A stretch of 64,000 nt of DNA from the NCBI RefSeq assembly GCF_004004555.2, contig NZ_SACP01000010.1, positions 124,001-188,000 on the forward strand, given 5' to 3'. The stretch comes from Methylobacterium oryzihabitans (GTDB lineage: Bacteria; Pseudomonadota; Alphaproteobacteria; Rhizobiales; Beijerinckiaceae). Positions within the stretch are counted from its first letter, which is position 1. Every line of letters begins with the position of its first letter. Below the pieces are notes generated by a model that made no database searches, was not told the DNA's origin, and was given only the letters and a program-made list of their open reading frames with translations. Below are positions 24,986 through 35,872 of the stretch, one piece after another. The position numbers and the translations under genes are program-made.

Positions 24986-25942
24986 CTACGCTCCGCGCCG
25001 CTCGCGGAACTCCCGCGGCGACGATCCGGTGCCCTTGGCAAAGAAGCGCGAGAAATAGGCCGGGTCGCTGAAGCCGAGGGCGTAGGCCGCCTCGGCGATG
25101 CCGAGATCGGAATAGAGCAGGGTGCGCTTGGCCTCGACGAGACGGCGGTCGCGGATCAGCCGGGCCGGGCTCGCCCCGGTCGCAGCCCGGCAGGCGGCGC
25201 GCAGGCGCGCCTCGGTCACCCCGAGGTCGCGGGCGTAGTCGGCGAGCGGACGCTCGCGGCGGTGATGCGCCTCGACCAGCTCGCGGAACCGCGCCGCCAG
25301 CAGCGCCTGCGGGCCCGGCTGCACCGCGGCGCCCCCGGCGCCCTGCGCCGCCCGCAGGCCGGCGACCAGCAGGATCAGCAGGTGGCCCTCGACCGCCGCC
25401 CGCCGCCCCGGCGCCGCCCAGGCGAGTTCGCGGGCGATCTCCGCCACCGCGTCGCCGACCGACGGCTCGCCGTCGCCGAGCGGGATCGCCGAGGGCCGGG
25501 CGAACAGGCCGGCGAGGTCCGGCTCGCGCCGGCCGAGGTCGCGCAGGTAGCGGTCGGACAGGGTCAGCACCGAGCCTGCCGTGGCCTCGGCGAAGCCGAA
25601 GCCGTGGGCGGTGCCCGCCGGCACCGTCAGCAGGCAGGGGGCGGCGAAATCGAGCGTGTCGGCCTCGGCCCGCATCGCGCCGCGGCCGGTGTGGATGTGC
25701 AGGAGCTGATGCAGCCCGGAATGCACGTGCGGGCGGATCGTCCAGCGGTTCGGCCGGCTGCGATCGTCCAAGGCTTCGAGGTGCAGGAATCCGTCGTCGA
25801 CGTCCCGCGGCGCCTCCCCGTAGAGGAAGAAGTGCGGCACGGCAGGGGCTTGCGGGGGCGAGGCGGGCATCGGCGGCGGGCTCGCGGACGGGGGCGGCGC
25901 GTTCGGAGAATCCAAGTTATTCGCCGCGGCGTCCATCGTCAT
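24986..25942 (-). CDS. pobR: AraC-family activator, PobR type
   Basis: 318 residues from the ATG at 25942 (ten codons further upstream are also open). An AraC-type sensing domain contains RPHVHSGLHQLLHIHTGRG and TVPAGTAHGFGF. It is followed by two helix-turn-helix motifs (YARDLGVTEARLRAACRAATG and IAEAAYALGFSDPAYFSRFFAKGTGSSP). PobR proteins of this type bind 4-hydroxybenzoate and switch on pobA, which is encoded divergently 74 bp away. The N-terminal 40 residues are a proline/alanine-rich linker of no known role. Confidence 0.85.
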   Translation of the reverse strand: MTMDAAANNLDSPNAPPPSASPPPMPASPPQAPAVPHFFLYGEAPRDVDDGFLHLEALDDRSRPNRWTIRPHVHSGLHQLLHIHTGRGAMRAEADTLDFAAPCLLTVPAGTAHGFGFAEATAGSVLTLSDRYLRDLGRREPDLAGLFARPSAIPLGDGEPSVGDAVAEIARELAWAAPGRRAAVEGHLLILLVAGLRAAQGAGGAAVQPGPQALLAARFRELVEAHHRRERPLADYARDLGVTEARLRAACRAATGASPARLIRDRRLVEAKRTLLYSDLGIAEAAYALGFSDPAYFSRFFAKGTGSSPREFRERRGA

Positions 25943-25974
25943 CCGGTTCTCGCGCGGGCAGTCTCGCCGCATGA

Positions 25975-27192
<1,218 letters not shown>

Positions 27193-27218
27193 GGGCCGAC
27201 GCCGTCCCGGAGCCGCGG

Positions 27219-28241
27219 CTACTCGTCCTTCTCGGCCCGCGTCAGCAGTTCCCCGGCCACGTCGCCGAGGCGCGGGGCCGGCTCGCCGGCGAAGGGCAGG
27301 GGGCGGCAGACCGCGATCGCCGCGAGGCCGAAGCGGGCGGTCATGAGGCCGTTGAGGACGCCCTCGCCGAGGCGGGCCGACAGCCGCGCCGCGAGGCCGT
27401 GGCCGAGCACGCCCTGGATCAGCCCGTCGCCGACCGCCATGCCGCCGGTGACGGCGAGATGCGCCACCGCCGCGCGGGCGAGGCGCAGGAAGCCGAGGAG
27501 GCCGGGACGGCCGCCGTAGAGCGCCGCGATCCGGCGCAGCAGACGGGCGGCGGCGAAGACCACGAAGCCGACATCGACGATCGCCTTCGGGCTGAGCGCC
27601 GTCACGGCCGAGACCTGCTTGGCGGCCTCGGCGACCAGCGCCTTCGCGTCGCGGTCGAGGGGGGCGAGCAGTTCGCGCTCGGCGATGCCGAGACGGTCCT
27701 CGACGTCGAGGATCGCGTCGTCGAGGGCGTCGAGCCGGCCCTTCGCCGCGGCGATGCCGGGACGGCCGTCGTAGAGGCCGAGAAGCGCGCGCACCACCGC
27801 CTTTGCGCCGGTATGGTCGCGGGAGGCCAGCGCGTTGGCGGCGCTCGCCCGGATGGTCTCGATGCGCCGCTCGCGCAGCACGCCCGCGACCTCGCGCCAG
27901 ACGATCGCGGCGAGCGCCAGGGCGGCGAGGCCGACGAGGACCAGCGCGACGACTCCGAGCCAGGGCGCGGCGAAGAACAGGTCGGCGATCAGCCGCTCGG
28001 TGGCGAGGCCGATCCCAAGCAGCACGAGGCCCGACAGGGCCGACAGAAGAAGGCCGGCCCAGGGAGGGCCGGCCTTGGGTGCCACCGGAACCGCGGTGCC
28101 GTCGGCCGCCTCGACGATCTCGAAGGGCTCCTCGACCACCCGGATGCCGGGCTGGGGAACCGTCTCGTCGCCGGCGACCGGCGGGGTGCCCGCCTCCGTG
28201 GGAGGCAGGCGGAAGGCACGCGGCTTGGAACCGGACGTCAC
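27219..28241 (-). CDS. YcjF-like inner membrane protein (DUF697, TIGR01620)
   Basis: 340 residues. Two membrane helices (about 62-83 and 92-114) follow a proline-rich N-terminus. The long C-terminal part has REVAGVLRERRIETIRASA and a DUF697 region ending in GLMTARFGLAAIAVCRPLPF, which is the TIGR01620/YcjF hallmark. YcjF is normally encoded right after the GTPase-like YcjX and both respond to envelope or heat stress; here ycjX is absent. The start ATG lies in the first unit of a 17-bp tandem repeat, so the first few codons are uncertain. Confidence 0.85.
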   Translation of the reverse strand: MTSGSKPRAFRLPPTEAGTPPVAGDETVPQPGIRVVEEPFEIVEAADGTAVPVAPKAGPPWAGLLLSALSGLVLLGIGLATERLIADLFFAAPWLGVVALVLVGLAALALAAIVWREVAGVLRERRIETIRASAANALASRDHTGAKAVVRALLGLYDGRPGIAAAKGRLDALDDAILDVEDRLGIAERELLAPLDRDAKALVAEAAKQVSAVTALSPKAIVDVGFVVFAAARLLRRIAALYGGRPGLLGFLRLARAAVAHLAVTGGMAVGDGLIQGVLGHGLAARLSARLGEGVLNGLMTARFGLAAIAVCRPLPFAGEPAPRLGDVAGELLTRAEKDE

Positions 28242-28311
28242 TGGGAACCGGACCTCATGGGGGATTGGACTTCACCTGGAACCAAACCCCACTCGAGGCC
28301 GGACGTCAAAG
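28227..28311. repeat. Five-unit 17-bp degenerate tandem repeat
   Basis: Units begin at 28227, 28244, 28261, 28278 and 28295, exactly 17 bp apart. The consensus is GGAACCGGACNTCA plus three spacer bases. The first unit covers the start codons of the ycjF-like gene; the last includes the stop codon of the DUF1328 gene. It fills the whole gap between the two genes. 17 is not a multiple of three, so it is not a coding repeat. Confidence 0.75.
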
Positions 28312-28482
28312 CCGGGGCGAGCGGCCGCGCATCAGGCCGAAGATGGCCGAGACGGCGAACAGCACGATCGCGACGAAGAACACGATCTTGGCCGCCTCCA
28401 TGGCGGTGCCGGCGATGCCGCCGAAGCCCAGCAGGGCAGCGACCAGGGCGACGACGAGGAAGGTGATAGCCCAACCGATCAT
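28306..28482 (-). CDS. DUF1328 small membrane protein (YtjA family)
   Basis: 58 residues with two membrane helices: [20 protein letters not shown] and then a segment centred on [20 protein letters not shown], and a short basic end. This is the DUF1328 pattern (UPF0391, YtjA), small inner-membrane proteins often induced by stress. GGGAG precedes the ATG. A GGAAC-N16-AGTT sequence 81 bp upstream fits an EcfG promoter. Confidence 0.88.
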   Translation of the reverse strand: MIGWAITFLVVALVAALLGFGGIAGTAMEAAKIVFFVAIVLFAVSAIFGLMRGRSPRL

Positions 28483-28562
28483 GGTGAACTCCCGTTTTGT
28501 CCTGATGCTGCGGATCACCCTTAGGGCGGATGCCACGAAGCGTTGCAGCAAGTTGGACTGAA

Positions 28563-28587
28563 AACTGTCAGAACAGATCTGAGTTCC
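28563..28587 (-). promoter_or_regulatory. Candidate EcfG promoter for the DUF1328 gene
   Basis: Read leftward it is GGAAC, a 16-bp spacer, then AGTT. The EcfG (sigma of the alphaproteobacterial general stress response) consensus is GGAAC-N16/17-CGTT, so one -10 base differs. It ends 81 bp before the DUF1328 ATG. Confidence 0.4.
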
Positions 28588-28721
28588 GCGGTTTTTTGAT
28601 TCTCGAACAGGGAACTCTTTCGGGGCGGCGGTGCGGGCGTCGAGCACGGAACGCACCCGCGGGTGCTCCGTTGCCCACCACCGCCGGCACGCCCCGCGCG
28701 CCGGCCCGACGGAGTGACCCC

Positions 28722-29024
28722 ATGACGATTCGCACCTACGGCCTCGCCCTCGCGATGATCGCCGGCGCCGCCGGTCCGGTCCTCGCGCAGGGCATCAACA
28801 ACGGCTCGGGCGCCGCCCCGTCCTCGTCGACCGGCTCGGGCATGTCGAGCCAGCCGCCGGGCAACGGCATCGGCGGCAACAATCCCGGCAGCATGGGTTC
28901 GGTCGGCACGCAAGGATCGAGCGGCGCCGCGATGGGGCCGGGCTCCTCGGCCAACGGCCGCGGACCGACCGGCAGCGGGTCGCCCGGCACCGGCCCGGGC
29001 TCGACCGGCAGCGTCGGGCGCTGA
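28722..29024 (+). CDS. Small secreted Gly/Ser-rich protein
   Basis: 100 residues. A signal peptide (residues 1-23, ending VLAQ) precedes an entirely low-complexity mature region of glycine, serine, proline and threonine with repeated GSxGxGPGS and GNxxG patterns. No domain is recognisable and it is likely disordered. Such short secreted proteins are common in methylobacteria and have no known role. It converges on the DUF305 gene with a hairpin between. Confidence 0.7.
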   Translation: MTIRTYGLALAMIAGAAGPVLAQGINNGSGAAPSSSTGSGMSSQPPGNGIGGNNPGSMGSVGTQGSSGAAMGPGSSANGRGPTGSGSPGTGPGSTGSVGR

Positions 29025-29030
29025 AGACCA

Positions 29031-29053
29031 GGGGCCGCGTTCCACGCGGCCCC
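29031..29053. terminator. Hairpin between convergent genes
   Basis: A perfect 9-bp stem ggggccgcg/cgcggcccc with a TTCCA loop, 6 bp after the secreted protein stop and 7 bp before the DUF305 stop. There is no T-tract, but position and strength fit a shared terminator. Confidence 0.55.
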
Positions 29054-29059
29054 ATCCGG

Positions 29060-29431
29060 TCACCGGGCGCCGTGCCGTTTCAGCAGCGCTTCCATCTCGG
29101 CGATCTCCCCCTCCTGGGCCCGCACGATGCCCTCGGCCAGCCGGCGGATCTCCGGGTCCTTCGAGTGGGCCAGAGCCACCTTCGCCATGGCGATCGCGCC
29201 GCGGTGGTGCGGGATCATCCCGCGCAGGAAGTCGACGTCAACGTCGTTCGTGTACGGCGCCGTCATGTCCCGGTGCATCGCGTCCGCGGCGGCACGGTAG
29301 GCCCGCGTGGCGTCGCTGTCGCCCGGCGCGGGCGCTGCGTGGTGCGCGTGGCCGCCGTGCTGCTGCGCCAGTGCGGGAGCCGCGGCGGCGAGGCATGCGG
29401 CGACCAGGGCGGCGAGGCTCGTCCGGGCCAT
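29060..29431 (-). CDS. Secreted DUF305 family protein
   Basis: 123 residues: a signal peptide to about residue 22 (ALAQ), a His-rich stretch HGGHAHHAAP, then the DUF305 domain with the hallmark FLRGMIPHHRGAIAMAKVAL. DUF305 proteins (CopM-like) bind copper or other metals in the periplasm. Its start overlaps the upstream gene's stop by one base (TGATG), and it is the last gene of the leftward metal-efflux operon, which supports a metal-handling role. Confidence 0.85.
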   Translation of the reverse strand: MARTSLAALVAACLAAAAPALAQQHGGHAHHAAPAPGDSDATRAYRAAADAMHRDMTAPYTNDVDVDFLRGMIPHHRGAIAMAKVALAHSKDPEIRRLAEGIVRAQEGEIAEMEALLKRHGAR

Positions 29432-29817
29432 CAGTTGAACTTGCCGTTGGCGGTGGCGCCGTCCGGCCCAATGAGCTGCACCGCGCCCTTCGGCTTGGCC
29501 GGCAACGGCGCCGCGGCGGTGCCGGCGAGGCGGTTGGCCCCGGCCGGCGCGAGGGCGATGCGGGCGGGCTTGCCGTCGACGATCACGATCAGCGTGCCCT
29601 TGAAGCCCTCCGACGGAACCGGGGCGGCCGCGTCCTCGCCGGTGACGAAGATCTCGATCGCCGGACCGCGGGCGACCAGTTCGAGATGGTAGCGCCCGGC
29701 ATCGGCGATGGTGCCTCCGTTGGGACCCTTGGCATGGTCGTGGCCGTGCTCGCCGGCTGCGAGGGCCGGAGCCACCACCAGCGACAGCACGGCGAGAACC
29801 GAAAGACGTGTGGGCAT
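29431..29817 (-). CDS. Secreted His-rich protein of the efflux operon
   Basis: 128 residues from the ATG at 29817. A signal peptide (1-21) is followed by EHGHDHAKGPNGG, a metal-ligand-like cluster, and by beta-strand-rich sequence (YHLELVARGPAIEIFVTGED, GTLIVIVDGKPARIALAP). Similar proteins accompany Cus/Czc systems and are thought to bind or deliver metal in the periplasm. It is 26 bp downstream of the RND pump gene and is coupled to DUF305. No catalytic motif is visible. Confidence 0.75.
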   Translation of the reverse strand: MPTRLSVLAVLSLVVAPALAAGEHGHDHAKGPNGGTIADAGRYHLELVARGPAIEIFVTGEDAAAPVPSEGFKGTLIVIVDGKPARIALAPAGANRLAGTAAAPLPAKPKGAVQLIGPDGATANGKFN

Positions 29818-29843
29818 CGATGTCTCCTGTGTAGGAAAAAGCT

Positions 29844-32800
29844 TCAGAACGCCTCGTGGGGGGTCGCCCCCGCGGGGGTGCGCGCCGCCTGCGCCTCGGC
29901 CTCCCGGCGCGCCCGCAGGCGCTCCAGGGGCTTGCGGCCGAAGCGCAGGAACAGCACCGGGGTCAGCACCGCGTCGAGCAGGGTGGCGCTGACGAGCCCG
30001 CCGAAGATCGTCACCGCGACCGGGTGCAGGATCTCCTTGCCCGGGCTCGCCGGGTCGATCAGCAGCGGCACCAGCGCGACCCCGGCCGAGAGCGCGGTCA
30101 TCAGCACCGGCACCAGCCGCTCCAGGCTGCCCCGCACGGCGAGCTCCCGCCCGAACGGCACGCCCTCGAACAGCGCGAGGTTGAGCATGTGGCTGATCTT
30201 GAGGATGCCGTTGCGTGCCGCGATGCCGGTCAGCGTGATGAAGCCGATCATCGAGGCGACCGAGAGCGGCTGGCCTGCGATCCGCAGGGCGGCGACGCTG
30301 CCGACCAGCGCCAGCGGCACGTTGCCCATCACGATCAGCGCCAGGGCGGCGGAGCGGTAGCGGCTGTAGAGGATCGCGAAGATCATCCCGAGCGACAGCA
30401 CCGACAGGAGCGCGATGGTGCGACTCGCCTCCTCCTGCGCCTGGAAGTTGCCCTCCAGTTGCACGAAGGTGCCGGTCGGCAGGGCGGTGGCGGCGATCTC
30501 CCGGCGGATCGCCGCGACGATGCTCGCCATGTCGCTGCTGCCGTCGGTGTTGGCCTGGACCACGAGGCGCCGCCGGGTGTTCTCGCGCAGGATCTGGTTC
30601 GGCCCGTCGGTCTCGCGGATGTCGGCGATCTGGCGCGCCGGCACCCAGCCGGACGGCGTCTCGACGAGGAGGTCGCCGAGCCCGGCGGTGGTGCGCTGGC
30701 GCTCGGGCAGGCGCAGCACCACGTCGAAGCGGCGCAGGCCGTCGGCCACCGTCGAGACGACGCGGCCGTTCGACAGCCGGCTCAATTGGTCGACCAGCGC
30801 CGCCGGCTGCACGCCGTAGAGGGCGGCGCGGGTGTAGTCGACCCGGATCTCGAGCTGCGGGATGCGGACCTGCTTCTCGAGCTGGAGGTCGGTGAGCCCG
30901 GGGATGTCCGCCATGCGGGCGCGCAGATCCTCGGCGATGCGCCGGGTCGCGTCGAGGTCCTCGCCGAAGATCTTGACCGCGATCTCCGCCCGCACCCCCG
31001 ACAGCATGTGGTCGAGGCGGTGCGAAATCGGCTGGCCGACATTGACCGAGACCGGCAGCACCGCGAGGCGGTTGCGGATGTCGGCGACCAGCGCCTCCTT
31101 CGGCCGGCCGCCGGGCCTGAGGCGGATCTCCAGGTCCGAGGAATGGACGCCCTCGGCGTGCTCGTCGAGCTCGGCCCGGCCGGTGCGGCGGCCGACGACC
31201 TCGACCTCCGGGATCTCTCCCACCAGCCGCTCGGCGATCAGCCCGACCCGGCTGCTCTCGGCGAGCGAGATGCCGGGGTTGAACGCCATCGTGACCGTGA
31301 AAGAGCCCTCGTTGAACGGCGGCAGGAAGGCCCGCGGCAGGCTCCAGGCGGCGAGCCCCGCCGCCAGCACCGCCCCGGCGACCGCCGCGACGAGGAGCCG
31401 CTGGTGGCGGAACGCCACCGCCAGCAGGGCGGCGTTGCCGCGCTTGAGCGCGCGGACGAGCCGGCTGTCGTGCTGGTCGAGGCTCTTCATGCCCGGCAGC
31501 AGCCACGAGGCCAGGACCGGCGTCAGCGTGATCGACACCACGAGGCTCGCCAGGATCGAGATGATGTAGGCCTGCCCGAGCGGCGCGAACAGCCGGCCCT
31601 CGATGCCCGACAGGGCGAAGAGCGGCACGAAGACCAGCACGATGATCATCGTGGCGTAGACGATGCCCGACCGCACCTCGTTCGAGGCTGCGACCACCAC
31701 CTCGAACACCGAGCGCGGGTTGCCCGCCGCCCGGTTCTCGCCGAGGCGCCGGTGGATGTTCTCGACGTCGACCACCGCGTCGTCCACGAGCTCGCCGACC
31801 GCGATGGCGAGCCCGCCGAGCGTCATCGTGTTGATCGACAGGCCCGCGAGGGAGAAGATCAGGGCGGTGGTCAGGATCGAGACCGGGATCGCGGTGAGCG
31901 AGATCGCGGTGGTGCGCCAGTTGAGCAGGAAGCAGAACAGCACCACCGCCACCACGGCGACCGCCTCGGCGAGCACCGTCTCGACGTTGCGGATCGAGGT
32001 CTCGATGAAATCCGCCTGCCGGAACACGATCCGGTCGGCGCGGATGCCGGAGGGCAGGGCGGGGGCGAGTTCGGCGAGCGCCGCCTCGATGCTGCGGGTG
32101 AGCCGGACGGTGTCGACGCCCGGCTGCTTCTCGACCGAGACGATCACCGCCGGGCGGCCCTGGAAGCCGGAATCGCCGCGCTTGACCCGGGGCGCGAACG
32201 ACACCTCGGCGACCTGCCGCAGCAGCACCGGCGCCTCGCCGACGGTCGCCACCACGAGGCTGCCGAGGTCGTCGAGGCTGGTGGTGCGGCCGAGGTTGCG
32301 GATGAGGTATTCGCGCGAGTACTGGTCGGTGAAGCCGCCGCCGGCATTGGTGCCGAACCGCGCCAGCGCCGTCTCCAGGGCGAGGTTGGTGACGCCGAGC
32401 GCCCGCATCGCCGCCGGGTTCGGGCTGACCCGGAACTGGCGCACCTCGCCGCCCATCGGGATCACCTGCGCGACGCCCGGAATCGTGAGCAGGCGCGGCC
32501 GGATCACGAAATCGGCGGTCTCGCGCACCTGCATCGGCGAGGCGGTGTCGCTCGTCACGGCGACCATCAGGATCTGGCCCATGATCGAGGAGACCGGCCC
32601 CATCTGCGGCACGGTGTTGGCCGGCAACTGACTCTGGACGAGGCTCAGCCGCTCGGCGACCTGCTGGCGGTTGCGGTAGATGTCGGTACCCCAGTCGAAC
32701 TCGACGTAGATCACCGACAGGCCGACGCCGGAGGTGGAGCGGACCCGGGTGACGCCGGGCAGGCCGTTCATCCGGGTCTCGATCGGGTAAGTGACGAGCT

Positions 32801-32987
32801 GCTCGACCTCGGAGGGCGCGAGGCCCTCGGACTCGGTCATGATCGTCACGGTGGGCCGGTTGAGGTCGGGGAAGACGTCGACCGGCAGGCGCGTCATCGC
32901 GGTGGCGCCGGCCAGCACCAGCACGCCGGCGAGGACGAGGACGAGGAGGCGGTTGCGCAGCGACTGCGCGACGAGGAAGCCGAACAT
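29844..32987 (-). CDS. Heavy-metal efflux RND transporter (CzcA/CusA type)
   Basis: 1047 residues, the standard length. It has the RND start [34 protein letters not shown] and an unusual helix-4 motif [25 protein letters not shown] with acidic residues needed for proton coupling. Two large periplasmic loops follow the first and seventh helices. It pumps metal ions out of the periplasm using the proton gradient. The [10 protein letters not shown] form is neither the classic CzcA nor CusA motif, so the metal is not assigned. No outer-membrane channel gene lies in the operon. Confidence 0.9.
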   Translation of the reverse strand: MFGFLVAQSLRNRLLVLVLAGVLVLAGATAMTRLPVDVFPDLNRPTVTIMTESEGLAPSEVEQLVTYPIETRMNGLPGVTRVRSTSGVGLSVIYVEFDWGTDIYRNRQQVAERLSLVQSQLPANTVPQMGPVSSIMGQILMVAVTSDTASPMQVRETADFVIRPRLLTIPGVAQVIPMGGEVRQFRVSPNPAAMRALGVTNLALETALARFGTNAGGGFTDQYSREYLIRNLGRTTSLDDLGSLVVATVGEAPVLLRQVAEVSFAPRVKRGDSGFQGRPAVIVSVEKQPGVDTVRLTRSIEAALAELAPALPSGIRADRIVFRQADFIETSIRNVETVLAEAVAVVAVVLFCFLLNWRTTAISLTAIPVSILTTALIFSLAGLSINTMTLGGLAIAVGELVDDAVVDVENIHRRLGENRAAGNPRSVFEVVVAASNEVRSGIVYATMIIVLVFVPLFALSGIEGRLFAPLGQAYIISILASLVVSITLTPVLASWLLPGMKSLDQHDSRLVRALKRGNAALLAVAFRHQRLLVAAVAGAVLAAGLAAWSLPRAFLPPFNEGSFTVTMAFNPGISLAESSRVGLIAERLVGEIPEVEVVGRRTGRAELDEHAEGVHSSDLEIRLRPGGRPKEALVADIRNRLAVLPVSVNVGQPISHRLDHMLSGVRAEIAVKIFGEDLDATRRIAEDLRARMADIPGLTDLQLEKQVRIPQLEIRVDYTRAALYGVQPAALVDQLSRLSNGRVVSTVADGLRRFDVVLRLPERQRTTAGLGDLLVETPSGWVPARQIADIRETDGPNQILRENTRRRLVVQANTDGSSDMASIVAAIRREIAATALPTGTFVQLEGNFQAQEEASRTIALLSVLSLGMIFAILYSRYRSAALALIVMGNVPLALVGSVAALRIAGQPLSVASMIGFITLTGIAARNGILKISHMLNLALFEGVPFGRELAVRGSLERLVPVLMTALSAGVALVPLLIDPASPGKEILHPVAVTIFGGLVSATLLDAVLTPVLFLRFGRKPLERLRARREAEAQAARTPAGATPHEAF

Positions 32988-32991
32988 CGCG

Positions 32992-34719
32992 TCACCGCAC
33001 CTGATGCAGGAGTTCGGCGCCCTCGGTCACGACCCGGCGCCCGGCGCCGATCCCGGCCGCGATCAGCACCCGCTCGCCGTCGAGGGGCTCGACCCGCACC
33101 GGGCGGGCCTCGAAGCGCTCGGCCGCGACGTGCTCGTAGATCACGTCCTGGCCGTTGGCGGCGCGCAGCACGCTCGCCCGCGGCACCGCGAGGCCGGCCT
33201 GCTCGCCCTCGGTGGCGGCCAGCACGGTGACGAACTGGCCGATGCGCAGGCCGGACGCGTCGCCCTTGACCGCGAACTGCACCGGCACCGCCTGATTGCG
33301 GTCGGCCAGTCCGGAGCCGCGATAGGTGAGGGCGAAGCTGCGCCCGTCGGCGAGGCGGGCGGTGGCGTCCTGCGCCGCCGCCAAGGGATCGAAGCTCAGC
33401 GCCTCGACCCAGAGCCGGGTCGGATCGACGATCTGGAACACCATCGTGCCGGGTGAGGCCATCTGGCCGGCCACCGCAGCGGCCTGGGCGATCACGCCGT
33501 CGACCGGCGCCACCAGGGGCTCGGGCTGGAGCCGGGCGGCGTCGAGGGCGGCCCGCCGGTCCTTGAGGCCGGCGAGTTCGGCCTCGGCGTCGTCGAGCTG
33601 GATCTGCGCCACGGCGCCGCCGGGCGCGAGCTTGCGGTAGCGCTCGACCCGGCGCTGGACGATGGCGATCTGCTGGTCGAGCTCACCCTGGCGCTGGCGC
33701 ATGTCGGAGGCGTCGACCGCCTGGACCGGCGGGGTGACGAAGGCCAGCACCTCGCCCCGGGTCACCCGGGTGCCGAGGCGCGGAAAGACGCCGGAGGCCG
33801 GCGGCGACAACCGCCCGCCGACCGACGACTGCACGACGCCGCTGGCGTTGGGGTCGGGGATCACCCGGCCGGGCAGTTCGAGGCGGCGGCGGAAGGTGGC
33901 GGATTCGGTGATGGCGGTGCGCACCACCAGCAGGCGCTGGGTCGGCTTGGGCACGAACACCGTCCCGTCGGGCAGGCGCTGGGCGAGGTCCCGGCCGGCG
34001 TCATCCGCCGGCGCCACGAACGCCGCCTTGGCGGCATCCTGGGCGCCGTGGTCGTGCCCCTCGTGCGCGGCGACCCCCGCGAAGGCGGCGGAGCCGAGCA
34101 CCAGGGTGACGGCGAGGACGGCCACCGCCAGCGCCGCCCCGAGGCGCCGGCGGCGCAGGAGCGCGGTCGTCGCGAGGCCGAGCACGAAGGCACCGGCCCC
34201 GACCGCCGCCGGCACCGGATCGCGCAGGGCGACACGGTTCTTCACCGCGTGCGCGAGGGCGGCGAGACGGGCCTCGGCGGCCGGCTCGGCCGCGGCGGGT
34301 TCAGGCACCGTGAGGCCGAGGGGCAGCACGTCGGCCTCGTCGCCGGCGACCACCGTCACCATCAGGTCGTGATGGCCTGGCGCGGCGAGCCAGGGCGCCG
34401 GCATGGCGTAGGCGCCGTCGCCGGCGGGCGTCGCGGTCCGCGCGCCCTCCGGAGTCTCGACCTCGACGGTCGCGCCGGTGACCGGGACATTGGTGGCGAA
34501 GCGGTCGAGGTGCAGCGTCAGGGTGCCGGCGCGGAGGACCGCCACCAGCTCGAACGCCGCCGAGGCGGCTTCGCCCCTCGGCGCGACGGTGCGGGAGACG
34601 GGCGCCGCCGGGGCGCCGTGGTCGTGCCCCTCGTGCGCCAGGGCGGCGCCGGCCCCGAGGATGGCGCCCGCCCAGAGAGCGGCAGCCAGCCCGGCCAGAG
34701 CGGCGGGTCGGATCGACAT
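32992..34719 (-). CDS. Efflux adaptor (CzcB-like) with extra N-terminal metal/membrane module
   Basis: 575 residues from the ATG at 34719, about 170 longer than usual adaptors. A signal-like helix (10-28) is followed by HEGHDHG (29-35), a beta-rich domain (45-140), two membrane helices (about 171-187 and 194-216), and a second HEGHDHG at 219-225. Only then comes a normal adaptor: barrel-sandwich, alpha-hairpin (about 355-430, [26 protein letters not shown]) and C-terminal domains. It should link the RND pump to an outer-membrane channel. The stop is 4 bp before the pump start. The fusion could have a metal-sensing or delivery role. Confidence 0.85.
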   Translation of the reverse strand: MSIRPAALAGLAAALWAGAILGAGAALAHEGHDHGAPAAPVSRTVAPRGEAASAAFELVAVLRAGTLTLHLDRFATNVPVTGATVEVETPEGARTATPAGDGAYAMPAPWLAAPGHHDLMVTVVAGDEADVLPLGLTVPEPAAAEPAAEARLAALAHAVKNRVALRDPVPAAVGAGAFVLGLATTALLRRRRLGAALAVAVLAVTLVLGSAAFAGVAAHEGHDHGAQDAAKAAFVAPADDAGRDLAQRLPDGTVFVPKPTQRLLVVRTAITESATFRRRLELPGRVIPDPNASGVVQSSVGGRLSPPASGVFPRLGTRVTRGEVLAFVTPPVQAVDASDMRQRQGELDQQIAIVQRRVERYRKLAPGGAVAQIQLDDAEAELAGLKDRRAALDAARLQPEPLVAPVDGVIAQAAAVAGQMASPGTMVFQIVDPTRLWVEALSFDPLAAAQDATARLADGRSFALTYRGSGLADRNQAVPVQFAVKGDASGLRIGQFVTVLAATEGEQAGLAVPRASVLRAANGQDVIYEHVAAERFEARPVRVEPLDGERVLIAAGIGAGRRVVTEGAELLHQVR

Positions 34720-34816
34720 GAACAGGATTCCTCGCGCCGCGGCAGCGGCCAGTGGCAACCGGGCGCCGGCATCGCGCGCCGGCACCGTCCGTCACGCGCC
34801 AGGGGGCGCGCCGAGG

Positions 34817-35260
34817 TCAGGCGAGGACGGGTCTGGGAGGTTCGCGCAGGGCGTCGGGACCGAGGCCGGGACGCGCGAGGGGGCCGGCGAGCCGGGCGAC
34901 GCGGCGCCCCGCAGCGGGCGGGGGAACGAGCGTCGCGGCCGGAAGGATGGCGGAGACGCAGCAGGCGACGCCGCAGCACAGGCCGGTGCAGGTTGCGGCC
35001 GCCCGCTCGGTCGCCGGCTCGGCCGGCGCCTGGAGCACGGCCGACACGACGGCGGCATCGACCCGCGCCAGTTCGGCGTGGGACTGGACCGCACCGGCCG
35101 GCACGGCCTGCCGCACGGTTCCGTGATGGCCGTGACCGGCGCCGTGGAGGTGACCCTGATGCGCCCACACGGCAGACGGCGCCAGAACGGCCGCGATCAA
35201 CACGATCGCGACCGCGAGCAGGCGCGCCAGATGCCGGTCGATGGGCTGGCCGAGGGTCAT
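34817..35260 (-). CDS. Membrane-anchored His- and Cys-rich protein, first gene of the efflux operon
   Basis: 147 residues, no recognised family. A membrane or signal helix (12-33) is followed by HQGHLHGAGHGHHG (34-47), and later by CTGLCCGVACC (C91, C95, C96, C100, C101) just before a second hydrophobic stretch. These clusters are plausible soft- and borderline-metal ligands. It is 98 bp upstream of the adaptor gene and on the same strand. I infer a metal-binding role in the periplasm but cannot name a function. Confidence 0.65.
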   Translation of the reverse strand: MTLGQPIDRHLARLLAVAIVLIAAVLAPSAVWAHQGHLHGAGHGHHGTVRQAVPAGAVQSHAELARVDAAVVSAVLQAPAEPATERAAATCTGLCCGVACCVSAILPAATLVPPPAAGRRVARLAGPLARPGLGPDALREPPRPVLA

Positions 35261-35367
35261 GCGGAGAACCTACACCGGATCGGCCGGAGGTGGAAGCCGC
35301 CGGTCCGAACGGAGCGCCCGGCCCGGGGGCCGCCCGGACCGGGTCGCGGGGTGGGGACCGCCGCGCA

Positions 35368-35637
35368 TCAGCGGCGGCCGGGATTGACCGCCCAGTTCGA
35401 GGTCCCGGGAGCCTGCAGCCGGCCGGCCGGATCGGCCTTCATCGGCGAGCCGAGGATCTGACCGGTGCCGCGGCCCTGCCAGTAGGTCGAGCGCGGGTCG
35501 TGATAGGGATGGTGGACGTAGCTGCTCATGTGCGCACCGCCCGCCGGCATCCGGCCGCCGCCGCCGCCATCGGCCAGGGCGACGCCCGGCAGGACGGCCG
35601 CGAGGGCAAGGACGGTCGCGATCGTGAACTTGGTCAT
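35368..35637 (-). CDS. Small secreted protein of unknown function
   Basis: 89 residues from the ATG at 35637. It has a clear signal peptide (MTKFTIATVLALAAVLPGVALA) and a mature part with a GGGGG run, an HMSSYVHHPYHDPRS His/Tyr cluster and LGSPMKADPAGRLQ. No domain is recognised. The His-rich patch and closeness to the metal-efflux operon make metal binding possible, but it is 100 bp away and may have its own promoter. Confidence 0.65.
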   Translation of the reverse strand: MTKFTIATVLALAAVLPGVALADGGGGGRMPAGGAHMSSYVHHPYHDPRSTYWQGRGTGQILGSPMKADPAGRLQAPGTSNWAVNPGRR

Positions 35638-35872
35638 TCGTGCCTCCTTCGGTGCAGACGCCGCGCGGTGCCGCTGTGATGGCCGCGTCGTTCTGCGTTG
35701 GCGATGAGTGGAGGCTAGTCGAGGCCGAACTTCCTGCATGTGCGTTCGCGCACCGTTGCGAACCAACAACTTAATCCTGACCGAAAGAAAGCGATGTGCG
35801 ATCCGTCACATCGCGAACAAACCGGGCGAAGCGGCGGGATTGATGCCGGTCGACGAGACCGAGCGACGAGGT

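Noticed and set aside
29856..33230. Long open frame antisense to the RND pump gene
   Set aside because: It is the mirror of strong codon bias in the pump gene; the protein is His/Arg/Asp-rich with no domain.
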